Source: Neotamlana nanhaiensis | Lineage (GTDB): Bacteria > Bacteroidota > Bacteroidia > Flavobacteriales > Flavobacteriaceae | Reading direction: 5' to 3' | DNA: 64,000 nucleotides | NCBI RefSeq assembly: GCF_000943555.1 | Contig: NZ_JTDV01000010.1 | Span: 62,001-126,000 of the forward strand | Shown: positions 43,317-52,363 of the stretch, piece by piece | How positions within the stretch are numbered: position 1 is the first letter of the stretch | How the letters are laid out: the number at the start of each line of letters is the position of its first letter | Notes under the pieces: generated by a model | The model's database searches: none | The model's input: the letters and a program-made list of their open reading frames with translations, nothing else | What the model was told of the DNA's origin: nothing | Position numbers and translations under genes: made by a program

Positions 43317-44534
43317 CTATATTTTTTTTATTATTAATGCTGAATTGGTTCCTCCGAAACCAAAAGAATTGGACAAAAATACATTAATTTTTTTATCTAT
43401 GGTTTTACTCACCAAATTTAATTTTTTAGCATCTTCGTCGGGCGTTTCCAAATTAATATTAGGTGCTACAAAACCATGCTGCATCATTAACATAGAGTAA
43501 ATTATCTCGCTTGCTCCAGCCATCCAACACTCGTGCCCCGTCATCGATTTTGTTGAACTTACCGCTGGACCATTATCGCCAAAAACATCGTAAATAGCCT
43601 TGGCTTCGTTAGCATCACCAACAGGCGTTGATGTAGCATGTGCATTAACATAATCGATATCGCTAGCTTGGATTCCTGCCTGCTTTAAAGCCATTTTCAT
43701 GGCCGAACTTGGCCCAACAACATTTGGTGTAGAAATATGCTCGCCGTTTGATGAAAAACCATAACCAATAACTTCTCCTAAAATTGGAGCGCCACGTTTT
43801 ACAGCAGACTCGTATGATTCTAAAATTACAGTTGCAGCACCACCACTTGGCACTAAGCCATCGCGATTAGCATCAAAAGGTCGTGAAGCTTTAGCTGGAT
43901 TTTCTGTATTTACCGAAAACACTCCTAAACCGTCGAAACTGGACATAACGTACGGATTAATTTCTTGGGCTCCTCCACAAATAACACAATCTTGTAAACC
44001 ACTTTTAATTAATTGATACGCCATACCTATGGCATGCGAACCACTAGCACAAGCGGCACTAATTGTAAAATTAATTCCAGTTAATTTAAAAATGGTAGAC
44101 AAATTCATGGTTACTGAAGAGTTCATACCTTTAAAAATAGCTCCAGAACCAACTAAAGTGGTATCTTTTTTTTCACGAACTTTATCAACCGATTCTATTA
44201 CAGATTTGGTTGTACTATCGTTTCCGTAAAGGATACCAACTTGATTTGCATCAATAAAATCTTGATCTATTTTAGCATTTTTAAACGCTTCAACGGTCGC
44301 CATATAGGCGTATTCGCCTTCTTCACCAATACTAATGCGTTGTTTACGCGACAAAACACCTTTTAAATTAGGCTTGCTAACCATTCCTGTTAAAGGCGAA
44401 CGGTAACCAAATCCAATGCGTGCTTCATCTATAACAATTCCTGATTTACCTTGATAAAGCGATTCTTTTACTTCGTTTAAGTTCTCACCAATACACGAGT
44501 AAATCCCCATTCCTGTAATTACAACTCTGCTCAT
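43317..44534 (-). CDS. beta-ketoacyl-ACP synthase, third copy (FabF-like)
   Basis: 405 residues with a complete triad: Cys162 in ISAACASGSHAI, His299 in NAHATSTPVGD and His334 in SMTGHECWMAG. The NAHATSTP and GHECWMAG variants depart from housekeeping FabF (NAHGTSTP, GHLLGAAG) and are seen in flexirubin/aryl polyene ketosynthases. It forms a minimal FAS/PKS set with FabG (9 bp upstream) and ACP2 (4 bp downstream). Confidence 0.92.
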   Translation of the reverse strand: MSRVVITGMGIYSCIGENLNEVKESLYQGKSGIVIDEARIGFGYRSPLTGMVSKPNLKGVLSRKQRISIGEEGEYAYMATVEAFKNAKIDQDFIDANQVGILYGNDSTTKSVIESVDKVREKKDTTLVGSGAIFKGMNSSVTMNLSTIFKLTGINFTISAACASGSHAIGMAYQLIKSGLQDCVICGGAQEINPYVMSSFDGLGVFSVNTENPAKASRPFDANRDGLVPSGGAATVILESYESAVKRGAPILGEVIGYGFSSNGEHISTPNVVGPSSAMKMALKQAGIQASDIDYVNAHATSTPVGDANEAKAIYDVFGDNGPAVSSTKSMTGHECWMAGASEIIYSMLMMQHGFVAPNINLETPDEDAKKLNLVSKTIDKKINVFLSNSFGFGGTNSALIIKKI

Positions 44535-44543
44535 TTTAAAAAA

Positions 44544-45275
44544 TTACGAGTAAATTCCGCCATTAATATTAATAACCTCGCCTGTAATATAAGATGCTTT
44601 TTTAGAAATTAAAAACGAAACGGCATGAGCGACTTCTTCTGGCTCGCCAAAACGATTTATTGGAATTAAGTTTTTAAGCTCTTTTTCGTCGAGTTCGGCA
44701 GTCATATCGGACTTTATAAAACCAGGCGCCACAGCATTAACCGTAATTTTACGTTTTGCAACCTCTTGCGATAAGGCTTTTGTTGCACCTATTAATGCCG
44801 CCTTAGCTGCCGAATAATTAGTTTGCCCTGGTGTACCTTTTACCCCAGAAACGGAAGCTATATTTACAATACGCCCGTAACGGTTACGCAGTAATTTTTG
44901 AATAAAAAAGTTGGTTACGTTATAAAACCCGCTTAATGAGGTGTTTATAACATTATTCCAATCTTCGGCAGGCATCCACATAAACAACCCGTCTTTGGTT
45001 ATACCAGCGTTATTTACAATAACTTCGACTACCGCGTCTGGGTTATTTTCTTGCCATGTTGATAAAACCGATTGTACTTGTTGCGCATCGGCTACATTAA
45101 ATTGTAAAATTTCACCAGTATTTCCTTCGGCTTCTACAAATTGCAACGTTTCTTTTGCTGCTGCTTCGTTGTTGTTATAATTTATAAGAATATGATACTC
45201 TGAATCTTTTGCTAACTGAACACACACAGCTTTTCCTATACCTCTAGATCCTCCAGTTATTAGGGCACACTTCAT
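44544..45275 (-). CDS. 3-oxoacyl-ACP reductase (FabG-like)
   Basis: 243 residues, typical FabG length. TGGSRGIG is at 8-15, NNAG at 88-91, catalytic Ser141/143 and Tyr154-xxx-Lys158 (YSAAK), with the C-terminal GxxxxINGG (GEVININGG). It reduces 3-ketoacyl-ACP during chain extension with NADPH. Housekeeping FabG would be elsewhere; this copy is embedded in the cluster, 9 bp before the ketosynthase. Confidence 0.93.
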   Translation of the reverse strand: MKCALITGGSRGIGKAVCVQLAKDSEYHILINYNNNEAAAKETLQFVEAEGNTGEILQFNVADAQQVQSVLSTWQENNPDAVVEVIVNNAGITKDGLFMWMPAEDWNNVINTSLSGFYNVTNFFIQKLLRNRYGRIVNIASVSGVKGTPGQTNYSAAKAALIGATKALSQEVAKRKITVNAVAPGFIKSDMTAELDEKELKNLIPINRFGEPEEVAHAVSFLISKKASYITGEVININGGIYS

Positions 45276-45312
45276 TAAAAAATATATTATTAGTTGGTTA
45301 GATTTTTATTTT

Positions 45313-46440
45313 TTATTCGAAAAGTTCTAAGTTTTGGTACCACGTATTATTTAATACCTCGCCTTTAGTATTTAAAAAGGCCCACTCCTTTTTGTATTTT
45401 ACACGCACTAAACCATCGATGAAGCCTTTTTCGGTTTTTACGCCAAAAAACATACCAAAATTACCTGCGGTAATTCCGTATTTTTCTTCTATCACCAATT
45501 TACCATCGGTGTTAATAAAGCCCCATTCTTTTTTTGTTTTTACTGGTGCTAAGCCATCTTCACTAAACACCTCAGCATCTTTATATTGCGCTTTAATTAC
45601 CTCTTCGCCCTTTAGGTTAATATAGCCCCAAAGTTTATTTTCGTAATATGGCGCTAAGCCTTTTGTAAAACCTCTAACTCTTTCGTATTTTGGCTCGATT
45701 ACCCATTCGCCATTGGCATTAATAAAACCAACTTTTTCACCTTTTTTGGCATAAGTTATATCGCCATTAAGCGTGAAATCCCAAATTTTTATAGCACCCT
45801 CAACATGAGTAAAAGTTTTGTCTTTTATTAAACCCCAAACACCTCCTTTTTTAGCTACAATTATACCATTGTAAAGATTTCCAATTTCTTCGTATTCAAT
45901 TTTTATATACTCGTTTCCGGTTTTATCGATTAACCCCCATTTTTCATTTTTTTGAACTCTAGAATACCCATTATAAAAATCGAATGCCTTGGTATAATCT
46001 TTAGGAATAACTGTTTCTCCCTTCTTATTAATAAACCCAACGTTATCAACCGTTCGAACTACAGCTAAATCTTCAGAGAAATCGTAAACTTTATCGGTTA
46101 CAACATCGCTTAAAATTTTGTTTCCAGTTTCATCTATATAATACCAAGAAAGGCCATCGTTTACAATTGCAATACCGCATTGAAACGCCTTTGTTTTTTT
46201 TAAAGTTGGTTTAATTACCCACTCGCCGCTTCGGTTTATATAACCCCAAAGTTTATCGTTAGCCATGGCTTGTGCATAATCGCCAGAAAAACTTTTAGCG
46301 TTTAGAAATTGAGGCTTAATTACCCAATCGCCAGATTTATTAATATACCCAAATTTTCCGTCTACTCTTGCTAAAGCTAGTTCTTGAGCAAAACATAAAC
46401 TTAAACTAAAAAAAGCAACTACAAAAAACAGTTTTTTCAT
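45313..46440 (-). CDS. exported WG-repeat protein
   Basis: 375 residues from the ATG at 46440 (a TTG at 46452 would add four). A signal peptide (about 1-18, ...LSLCFA-Q) is followed by about ten WG repeats, each with a G(Y/F)I(N)xxGxWVI.P.(Y/F) core, beginning GKFGYINKSGDWVIKPQF. It is probably a beta-propeller or solenoid exposed in the periplasm or on the surface, a binding or scaffold protein. It lies between the ammonia-lyase (18 bp) and FabG (37 bp); its role in pigment formation is unknown. Confidence 0.85.
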   Translation of the reverse strand: MKKLFFVVAFFSLSLCFAQELALARVDGKFGYINKSGDWVIKPQFLNAKSFSGDYAQAMANDKLWGYINRSGEWVIKPTLKKTKAFQCGIAIVNDGLSWYYIDETGNKILSDVVTDKVYDFSEDLAVVRTVDNVGFINKKGETVIPKDYTKAFDFYNGYSRVQKNEKWGLIDKTGNEYIKIEYEEIGNLYNGIIVAKKGGVWGLIKDKTFTHVEGAIKIWDFTLNGDITYAKKGEKVGFINANGEWVIEPKYERVRGFTKGLAPYYENKLWGYINLKGEEVIKAQYKDAEVFSEDGLAPVKTKKEWGFINTDGKLVIEEKYGITAGNFGMFFGVKTEKGFIDGLVRVKYKKEWAFLNTKGEVLNNTWYQNLELFE

Positions 46441-46458
46441 AACTAGAAACAATTAGAT

Positions 46459-47982
46459 TTATTTAATTTTCATTAAATATTGTTTCACCTTATTTACGTA
46501 AGGATACATCACAATATCTTCTGTAAATATAGGAACTATTTCTCGTATATCGTCGTAAACTTTTTTGGTTTTTGAAGAAACTTTATCTTTAACTTCTAGA
46601 TATTCAATAGCTTGAACAATGGTGATAAGTTCGATAGCTAAAACCTCGAACGCATTCTCTATAACCTTCTTTGTTATTAAAGCCGCATTGGTTCCCATAC
46701 TAACAATATCTTGATTATCGTTGTTATTAGGAATACTATGCACATACATTGGATTTGAAAGCGTTTGATTTTCGGCCGTAGTTGAAGTCGCTGTAAATTG
46801 CACCCCTTGCATCCCAAAATTTAGGCCTAATTTACCTAAATTAACAAATGGCGGTAACATATCATTTAATCTTGCATTTAATAGGTAATTTAACTGTCTT
46901 TCGCTCAACATACTCAATTTAGTAACAGCAATTTTAAGCTTATCCATTTCGAGCGACACGTAATCGCCGTGGAAATTTCCGCCGTGATATACATGCTTAC
47001 GTTTTACATCGACAATAGGATTATCGTTTGCCGAATTAACCTCATCAACTAGGATCTCTTCAACACTATTTAAAGTATCTAAAACAGGCCCTAATATTTG
47101 CGGCACGCAGCGTAACGAATAATACTCTTGTACTTTTTCTTTAAAAACCGAAACGTTTTCGTTTTTTGAGTACAAATAATGCTCGCGTTTACGCGTTAAT
47201 TGACTATCGGATAAATGTTCGCGCATAAGTTCGGCAATATCTTGTTGCCCTTTATGACGCTTGGTTTCGTTTAGCTCTAAACTTAAATGATCGTCGTATG
47301 CTTTCACAATTTCGTTTATTGCAGACGAACAAACGATCATGTTATTCATTAATTCACGCGTATAAATAACATTTACAAGCCCAATACCTGTCATTGCCGA
47401 AGTACCATTCATTAATGCTAAACCCTCACGTAGCTCTACCGAAATTGGTTTAAGGTTTTCGGCCTTAAAAACATCGGCAGTATTGGTACGTTCTCCTTTA
47501 TAAAACACTTCGCCTTCACCTATTAAAACCAAAGCCAAATGCGCTAATTGCACTAAATCGCCACTAGCACCAACGCTACCATGCTCAAAAATTACAGGCG
47601 TAATATCTCTATTTATTAACTCTTGCATTAATATAATAGCCGATTTATGTATACCTGAATTCCCTTTAGATAATGTGCTTAATCTCGCTAACATAATAGC
47701 TCGCACATACATAGGTGGCAAAGGTTGCCCAACACCAGACGCATGGCTTCTAATAAGATTGTATTGTAGCTTTATGCGTTGAGAGTCTTCAATTTTATAT
47801 TGTGCCATAGGCCCAAAACCAGTATTTACACCGTAAATAACCTTATCTTGAGAAAAATTTACCAAAAATTTAAAACTCTCTTCTACCTTTTGTATTGTAG
47901 CATCATCTACTACAAAAGGTTCATCTTTAAAAATAATTTTAAAGAAATCGTCTATTTCTAGACTTCCTTTATAGGTTAGCAT
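46459..47982 (-). CDS. tyrosine ammonia-lyase (aromatic amino acid lyase)
   Basis: 507 residues. The MIO cofactor triad Ala139-Ser140-Gly141 lies in GSVGASGDLVQLAHLAL, catalytic Tyr50 in VIYGVNTGFG, and SIPNNNDNQDIVSMG is near the C-terminus. The selectivity site is Ser79-His80 (LIRSHASG), as in histidine ammonia-lyases, but the characterised F. johnsoniae tyrosine ammonia-lyase from the flexirubin locus also has SH and closely matches throughout from memory. It converts tyrosine to 4-coumarate, the aryl starter. As first gene of the 31-gene array it is probably promoter-proximal. Confidence 0.93.
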   Translation of the reverse strand: MLTYKGSLEIDDFFKIIFKDEPFVVDDATIQKVEESFKFLVNFSQDKVIYGVNTGFGPMAQYKIEDSQRIKLQYNLIRSHASGVGQPLPPMYVRAIMLARLSTLSKGNSGIHKSAIILMQELINRDITPVIFEHGSVGASGDLVQLAHLALVLIGEGEVFYKGERTNTADVFKAENLKPISVELREGLALMNGTSAMTGIGLVNVIYTRELMNNMIVCSSAINEIVKAYDDHLSLELNETKRHKGQQDIAELMREHLSDSQLTRKREHYLYSKNENVSVFKEKVQEYYSLRCVPQILGPVLDTLNSVEEILVDEVNSANDNPIVDVKRKHVYHGGNFHGDYVSLEMDKLKIAVTKLSMLSERQLNYLLNARLNDMLPPFVNLGKLGLNFGMQGVQFTATSTTAENQTLSNPMYVHSIPNNNDNQDIVSMGTNAALITKKVIENAFEVLAIELITIVQAIEYLEVKDKVSSKTKKVYDDIREIVPIFTEDIVMYPYVNKVKQYLMKIK

Positions 47983-48082
47983 ATTTATTTTATAAATTTA
48001 TTGAGTAAAATCGTTAATTTCTTGCGCGAAAATAGTTAAGTTCGTCGTAAATATAAAATAATAAGTAATTATTCCAACATCT
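47983..48082. promoter_or_regulatory. divergent intergenic region of the pigment cluster
   Basis: 100 AT-rich bp between the minus-strand array and the divergent flavoenzyme; both promoters must lie here. On the minus strand TATTTTCG (48027-48034) is one base from TAnnTTTG, without a good -33 box. No consensus match was seen on the plus strand and no palindrome stands out. Confidence 0.4.
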
Positions 48083-49336
48083 ATGGATATTCAAAATGAA
48101 TGTGTTGACGTATTAATTATTGGGGCTGGCCCATCCGGGATTGTAGCCGCAGCCTACCTTAATAATCAAGGCCATAACGTAAAAGTTATTGAAAAATCGA
48201 AGTTCCCACGATTTGTTATTGGCGAAAGTTTACTACCACGTTGTATGGATCATTTTGAAGAAGTAGGACTACTTGACTGCTTAAAAGCTGAACATTTTGA
48301 AGTAAAATCTGGCGCCCGTTTTTTAAGTAAAGATGTGGTTTGTAATTTCGATTTTAGCCAAAAACACACCCCTGGATGGGATTGGACCTGGCAAGTACCA
48401 CGTGCCGATTTTGATAATGCCCTTGCTACCGAATTAATAAACAAAGGGGTCGATATTATTTTTGAACACGAAGTTACTAACGTTATTTTTAACCCAGACG
48501 GAAGCTCAGTTACGTCTGTAAAAAACAATATTGGCGATAATTTTAAAATTGATGCTAAATTTATAATTGATTCTTCTGGATACGGACGTGTTTTACCAAG
48601 ATTACTTGGTTTAGACAAACCATCGTCTATCCCTACGCACTCCTCAATTTTCACTCATGTTAAAGATGTAAAACGCCCTGAAGGAAAGGAAGGTACATTA
48701 ATTACTTTTGATGTTATTGATAAAGACACTTGGTTTTGGGTTATTCCATTTTCTAACGGCATAACAAGTATTGGTTTTGTGGGAGAAAATAGCTTATTCG
48801 ACTCTTATGAAGGCAACACAACCGAGGTTTTAAATAAGATGTTAAAATTATCGAACTACTACCATGATAGATTTTGCGATTTAAACTACGAATTTGTACC
48901 TGTACACATAAAAAACTACTCGAAAGCAGTAACCAAGCTCTGCGGCAAAGGCTTTGCTTTAACTGGTAATAGTGCCGAATTTTTAGACCCTGTATTTTCT
49001 TCGGGTGTAACATTTGCTACCGAATCGGGTTTAAAAGCAGCCAAACTAATTTCGAAAGAATTACAAGGCGTAACTGTAAATTGGGACACCGACTATGCTG
49101 GCTACATTGCCGAAGGCGTAAATGTATTTGCCTCGTACGTAAAAGAATGGTATACCGGCAACTTACAGACTCTATTTTTTCATCGTCCAGAAAACTTAGA
49201 AGTAAAAAAACAAATTTGTGCGGTTCTTGCGGGTTATGTTTGGGATAAAACTAATCCGTTTGTAAAAAAACACAACCGCATTATCGCAAGTATGGCGCAT
49301 GTAATTAGCATGCAAAAAGAAAAAACGACCAAATAA
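48083..49336 (+). CDS. FAD-dependent halogenase/monooxygenase-like protein of the pigment cluster
   Basis: 417 residues. GAGPSG at 14-19 begins the FAD-binding motif, GESLLPR is at 47-53, and WFWVIP at 217-222 matches the WxWxIP motif of flavin-dependent halogenases. Lys75 (FEVKSGARF) falls in the region where halogenases keep their catalytic lysine. It could chlorinate or hydroxylate the pigment ring; some flexirubins are chlorinated. Geranylgeranyl reductase-type activity is the main alternative. It is divergent from the main array, sharing its upstream region. Confidence 0.82.
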   Translation: MDIQNECVDVLIIGAGPSGIVAAAYLNNQGHNVKVIEKSKFPRFVIGESLLPRCMDHFEEVGLLDCLKAEHFEVKSGARFLSKDVVCNFDFSQKHTPGWDWTWQVPRADFDNALATELINKGVDIIFEHEVTNVIFNPDGSSVTSVKNNIGDNFKIDAKFIIDSSGYGRVLPRLLGLDKPSSIPTHSSIFTHVKDVKRPEGKEGTLITFDVIDKDTWFWVIPFSNGITSIGFVGENSLFDSYEGNTTEVLNKMLKLSNYYHDRFCDLNYEFVPVHIKNYSKAVTKLCGKGFALTGNSAEFLDPVFSSGVTFATESGLKAAKLISKELQGVTVNWDTDYAGYIAEGVNVFASYVKEWYTGNLQTLFFHRPENLEVKKQICAVLAGYVWDKTNPFVKKHNRIIASMAHVISMQKEKTTK

Positions 49337-49457
49337 GGTGATTATATCTTTTTAGAATATACCCAATTGCCCTCTTCACAAAAAACCAACATGCCTTCAG
49401 AAAATAAACCCTATGGTATTATTTTTGAGATTGAACACACAGGTCTCACAATTATTT

Positions 49458-49476
49458 AAGTGTAAAAACTACACTT
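49458..49476 (+). terminator. weak hairpin after the halogenase-like gene
   Basis: AAGTGTA (49458-49464) pairs with TACACTT (49470-49476) around 5 nt; the following DNA is A-rich rather than T-rich. The surrounding gap 49337-49551 otherwise holds an open frame in line with the upstream gene (see findings) and no other feature. Confidence 0.3.
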
Positions 49477-49551
49477 AATAAAAATAAAGCATTAAATTTA
49501 CCCCAAGTACAACCAAACCAATAAGCGTTAATCTTTTAATTTACCATATAA

Positions 49552-50538
49552 ATGAAGGCAATTATAACCATATTATTAGCACTAGTAACTTTTAATATTT
49601 CTTTAGCTCAAAACGACACATTCGACAATCCACTAGCCGAAAAGCGTGCCGATCCATGGGTTTTTAAAACCGACGAAGGTGTTTACTACCTTATTGCCAC
49701 TGTACCAGAATACAATCAAATTGTTCTGCGCCAATCACAAACTATTAATGGCTTAAAAACAGCTGAAGAAAAAGTAATATGGACAAAGCATAAAACTGGC
49801 GATATGGGAAACCATATTTGGGCACCAGAATTACATAAAGTTAATGGAAAATGGTATATTTATTTTGCTGCTGCACCTGCCGAAGACTTATGGAAAATTA
49901 GAATGTGGGCACTTTCAACAGACCATAAAGACCCCATGAAGGGCAAATGGAAAGAAGAAGGCCAAATAAAAACCAAAAACGATTCATTTTCTCTCGACGC
50001 CACCTCGTTTGAGCATAACGACAAACGCTACCTCATTTGGGCACAACGTGTTGGCGATGGCACAGCTTTAATTTTATCGGAAATGCTTAACCCAACAACA
50101 CTTACTGGTCCCGAAGTTATTTTAACAAGACCAGAGTTTAGCTGGGAGCGCGTTAAGTATAATGTAAATGAAGGACCTGCAGTTATTAAAAAGAACGGTA
50201 AAATTTTTGTTACGTTTTCGGCAAGTGCCACAAACCACAATTATTGCGTGGGCCTACTTTGGGCAGACGACAAAGCCGATTTACTTAATGAAAATAACTG
50301 GCAAAAATCGCCAAGTCCAGTATTTTACACCAATGCAGATGTAAAACGATATGGACCAGGACACAACTCCTTTACAACTAGCGAAAATGGCGAAGATATT
50401 ATTATGATTTACCACGCCCGCGATTACAAAGATATTATTGGTCATGAGTTAAGCGACCCTAATCGTGCTACACGTGCACGTGTAGTAAACTGGACTCCAA
50501 GTGGTTTCCCAGATTTTATGCAATATATTGGAGATTAA
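49552..50538 (+). CDS. secreted glycoside hydrolase family 43 protein
   Basis: 328 residues with a signal peptide (1-19, ...FNISLA-Q). The five-bladed beta-propeller family residues are visible: Asp34 (RADPWV) as base, Asp149 (SFSLDATSF) as pKa modulator and Glu207 (VNEGPAVIKKNGK) as acid. It has no carbohydrate-binding module. GH43 enzymes mostly cleave alpha-L-arabinofuranosyl or beta-xylosyl links. It stands alone, without SusC/SusD partners, so the substrate is open. Confidence 0.88.
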   Translation: MKAIITILLALVTFNISLAQNDTFDNPLAEKRADPWVFKTDEGVYYLIATVPEYNQIVLRQSQTINGLKTAEEKVIWTKHKTGDMGNHIWAPELHKVNGKWYIYFAAAPAEDLWKIRMWALSTDHKDPMKGKWKEEGQIKTKNDSFSLDATSFEHNDKRYLIWAQRVGDGTALILSEMLNPTTLTGPEVILTRPEFSWERVKYNVNEGPAVIKKNGKIFVTFSASATNHNYCVGLLWADDKADLLNENNWQKSPSPVFYTNADVKRYGPGHNSFTTSENGEDIIMIYHARDYKDIIGHELSDPNRATRARVVNWTPSGFPDFMQYIGD

Positions 50539-50692
50539 CAAAACATATTTGTTCCATCATTTTTAACACGCAAATTATTTAAAAAAGAGCTGTAATTACT
50601 CGTTACATTTCTTTTACCAATTTGTTAACAAGTTCCGTTTTTATTACTAATAAATAATCGTATTTTTACCCCTAACAAAACCAAACTAGTTA

Positions 50693-51457
50693 ATGGGTAA
50701 AATTATTGCAATTGCTAACCAAAAAGGTGGCGTTGGTAAAACAACAACCTCAATAAATTTAGCAGCTTCATTAGGCGTTTTAGAGAAAAAAGTATTGCTT
50801 ATAGACGCCGATCCTCAGGCTAATGCCACTTCGGGAATTGGTGTAGACGTAGAATCGGTTGAAATTGGCACCTATCAAATTTTAGAGCATTCGCATGGAC
50901 CAAACGAGGCTATTATTGGCACAAACACACCCAATTTAGATATTATACCTGCACATATAGATTTGGTAGCTATTGAAATTGAATTGGTTGATAAGGACAA
51001 CCGCGAGTACATGCTTAAAAAGGCCTTAAAAGATGTAAAAGACAATTATGATTACATTTTAATAGATTGCGCACCATCATTAGGCTTATTAACACTTAAT
51101 GCATTAACAGCTGCCGATGCTGTAATTATACCAATTCAATGCGAATATTTTGCGCTAGAAGGTCTAGGTAAATTATTAAACACCATAAAAAGCGTACAAA
51201 AAATACACAATAAAGATTTAGATATTGAAGGCTTACTACTTACCATGTACGATGCACGTTTAAGGCTATCGAACCAAGTGGTAGAAGAAGTACAAAAACA
51301 CTTTAACGATATGGTTTTTCAAACTATTATACAGCGTAATGTACGTTTAAGTGAAGCCCCAAGTTATGGCGAAAGTATTATTAATTTTGATGCCTCGAGT
51401 AAAGGCGCTAATAATTACTTAAGTTTAGCCAAAGAAATTATAAATAAAAACTCCTAA
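50693..51457 (+). CDS. parA: chromosome partitioning ATPase ParA (Soj)
   Basis: 254 residues. The deviant Walker A is NQKGGVGKTTTS (residues 8-19), followed by IDADPQANATSG and VLIDCAPSLGLL-type Walker B (DYILIDCAPSLG). It is the dynamic ATPase that with ParB segregates the chromosome origin. It starts the conserved flavobacterial block parA-parB-DUF5683-dapB-lepB-wbqC. The upstream gap (50539-50692, 154 bp) is AT-rich; a TATTTTTA before the start is only a poor -7 match. Confidence 0.96.
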   Translation: MGKIIAIANQKGGVGKTTTSINLAASLGVLEKKVLLIDADPQANATSGIGVDVESVEIGTYQILEHSHGPNEAIIGTNTPNLDIIPAHIDLVAIEIELVDKDNREYMLKKALKDVKDNYDYILIDCAPSLGLLTLNALTAADAVIIPIQCEYFALEGLGKLLNTIKSVQKIHNKDLDIEGLLLTMYDARLRLSNQVVEEVQKHFNDMVFQTIIQRNVRLSEAPSYGESIINFDASSKGANNYLSLAKEIINKNS

Positions 51458-51460
51458 ATT

Positions 51461-52363
51461 ATGGCGAAGGCAAATAAGAAACAAGCTTTAGGAAGAGGTT
51501 TATCGGCCTTATTAAAAGATCCAGATAACGATATACAATCGGCGCAAGATAAAAACGCCGACAAAGTTATTGGTAATATAGTTGAATTAGATTTAGAGGA
51601 TATTGAAGTTAACCCGTTTCAACCGCGTACCAATTTTAGCGAAGAATCGTTACGCGAACTAGCATCTTCAATAAAAGAGTTAGGCATTATTCAACCTATA
51701 ACCGTTCGAAAAATTGGGCACAACCAATACCAATTGGTATCGGGTGAGCGTCGTTTTAGAGCTTCAAAATTATTGGAATTAGAAACAATTCCAGCATATG
51801 TTCGTATTGCAAACGACCAAGAATCGCTAGAAATGGCCTTGGTTGAGAATATTCAACGTCAAGATTTAGATCCTATTGAAATTGCCTTATCATACCAACG
51901 TTTAATAGATGAAATAAATTTAACCCAAGAACAAATGAGTGAGCGCGTGGGCAAAAAACGCTCTACCATTACCAATTACTTGCGTTTACTAAAATTAGAC
52001 CCCATTATTCAAACTGGTATGCGCGACGGGTTTATTTCTATGGGACACGGTCGTGCTTTAATTGCTATTGACGATACCAGCACACAACTCGATATTTACG
52101 AAAGTATTCTTACCAAAAAATTATCGGTTAGAGAAACCGAAAGTATGGTTCGCAATATAAACACACCTAATACCAAGGCCTCAAATAAAACCGATAACGA
52201 GATTCCTACGTTTATAAAAACAGGAATTAATTCGTTTTCGGAATACTTTGGGCACAAAATTGACGTTAAAGTCTCTAAAAACGGAAAAGGAAAAATAACG
52301 ATTCCTTTTCATTCTGAAGAAGATTTTAACCGCATTAAAAAATTAGTTGAAGGTGCTAAATAA
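51461..52363 (+). CDS. parB: chromosome partitioning protein ParB (Spo0J)
   Basis: 300 residues. The N-terminal ALGRGLSALL binds ParA. The ParB CTPase/sulfiredoxin-like core has NPFQPRTNFSEESLRELASSIKELGIIQPI and GERRFRA; the central HTH contains LTQEQMSERVGKKRSTITNYLRLLKL, and the C-terminal domain dimerises. It starts 3 bp after parA. parS sites were not found in the window by eye. Confidence 0.96.
   Translation: MAKANKKQALGRGLSALLKDPDNDIQSAQDKNADKVIGNIVELDLEDIEVNPFQPRTNFSEESLRELASSIKELGIIQPITVRKIGHNQYQLVSGERRFRASKLLELETIPAYVRIANDQESLEMALVENIQRQDLDPIEIALSYQRLIDEINLTQEQMSERVGKKRSTITNYLRLLKLDPIIQTGMRDGFISMGHGRALIAIDDTSTQLDIYESILTKKLSVRETESMVRNINTPNTKASNKTDNEIPTFIKTGINSFSEYFGHKIDVKVSKNGKGKITIPFHSEEDFNRIKKLVEGAK

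Noticed and set aside
46459-47982. Histidine ammonia-lyase (hutH) assignment
   Set aside because: The Ser-His selectivity pair resembles HutH, but overall sequence and the pigment context match the flavobacterial tyrosine ammonia-lyase, and no other hut genes are present.
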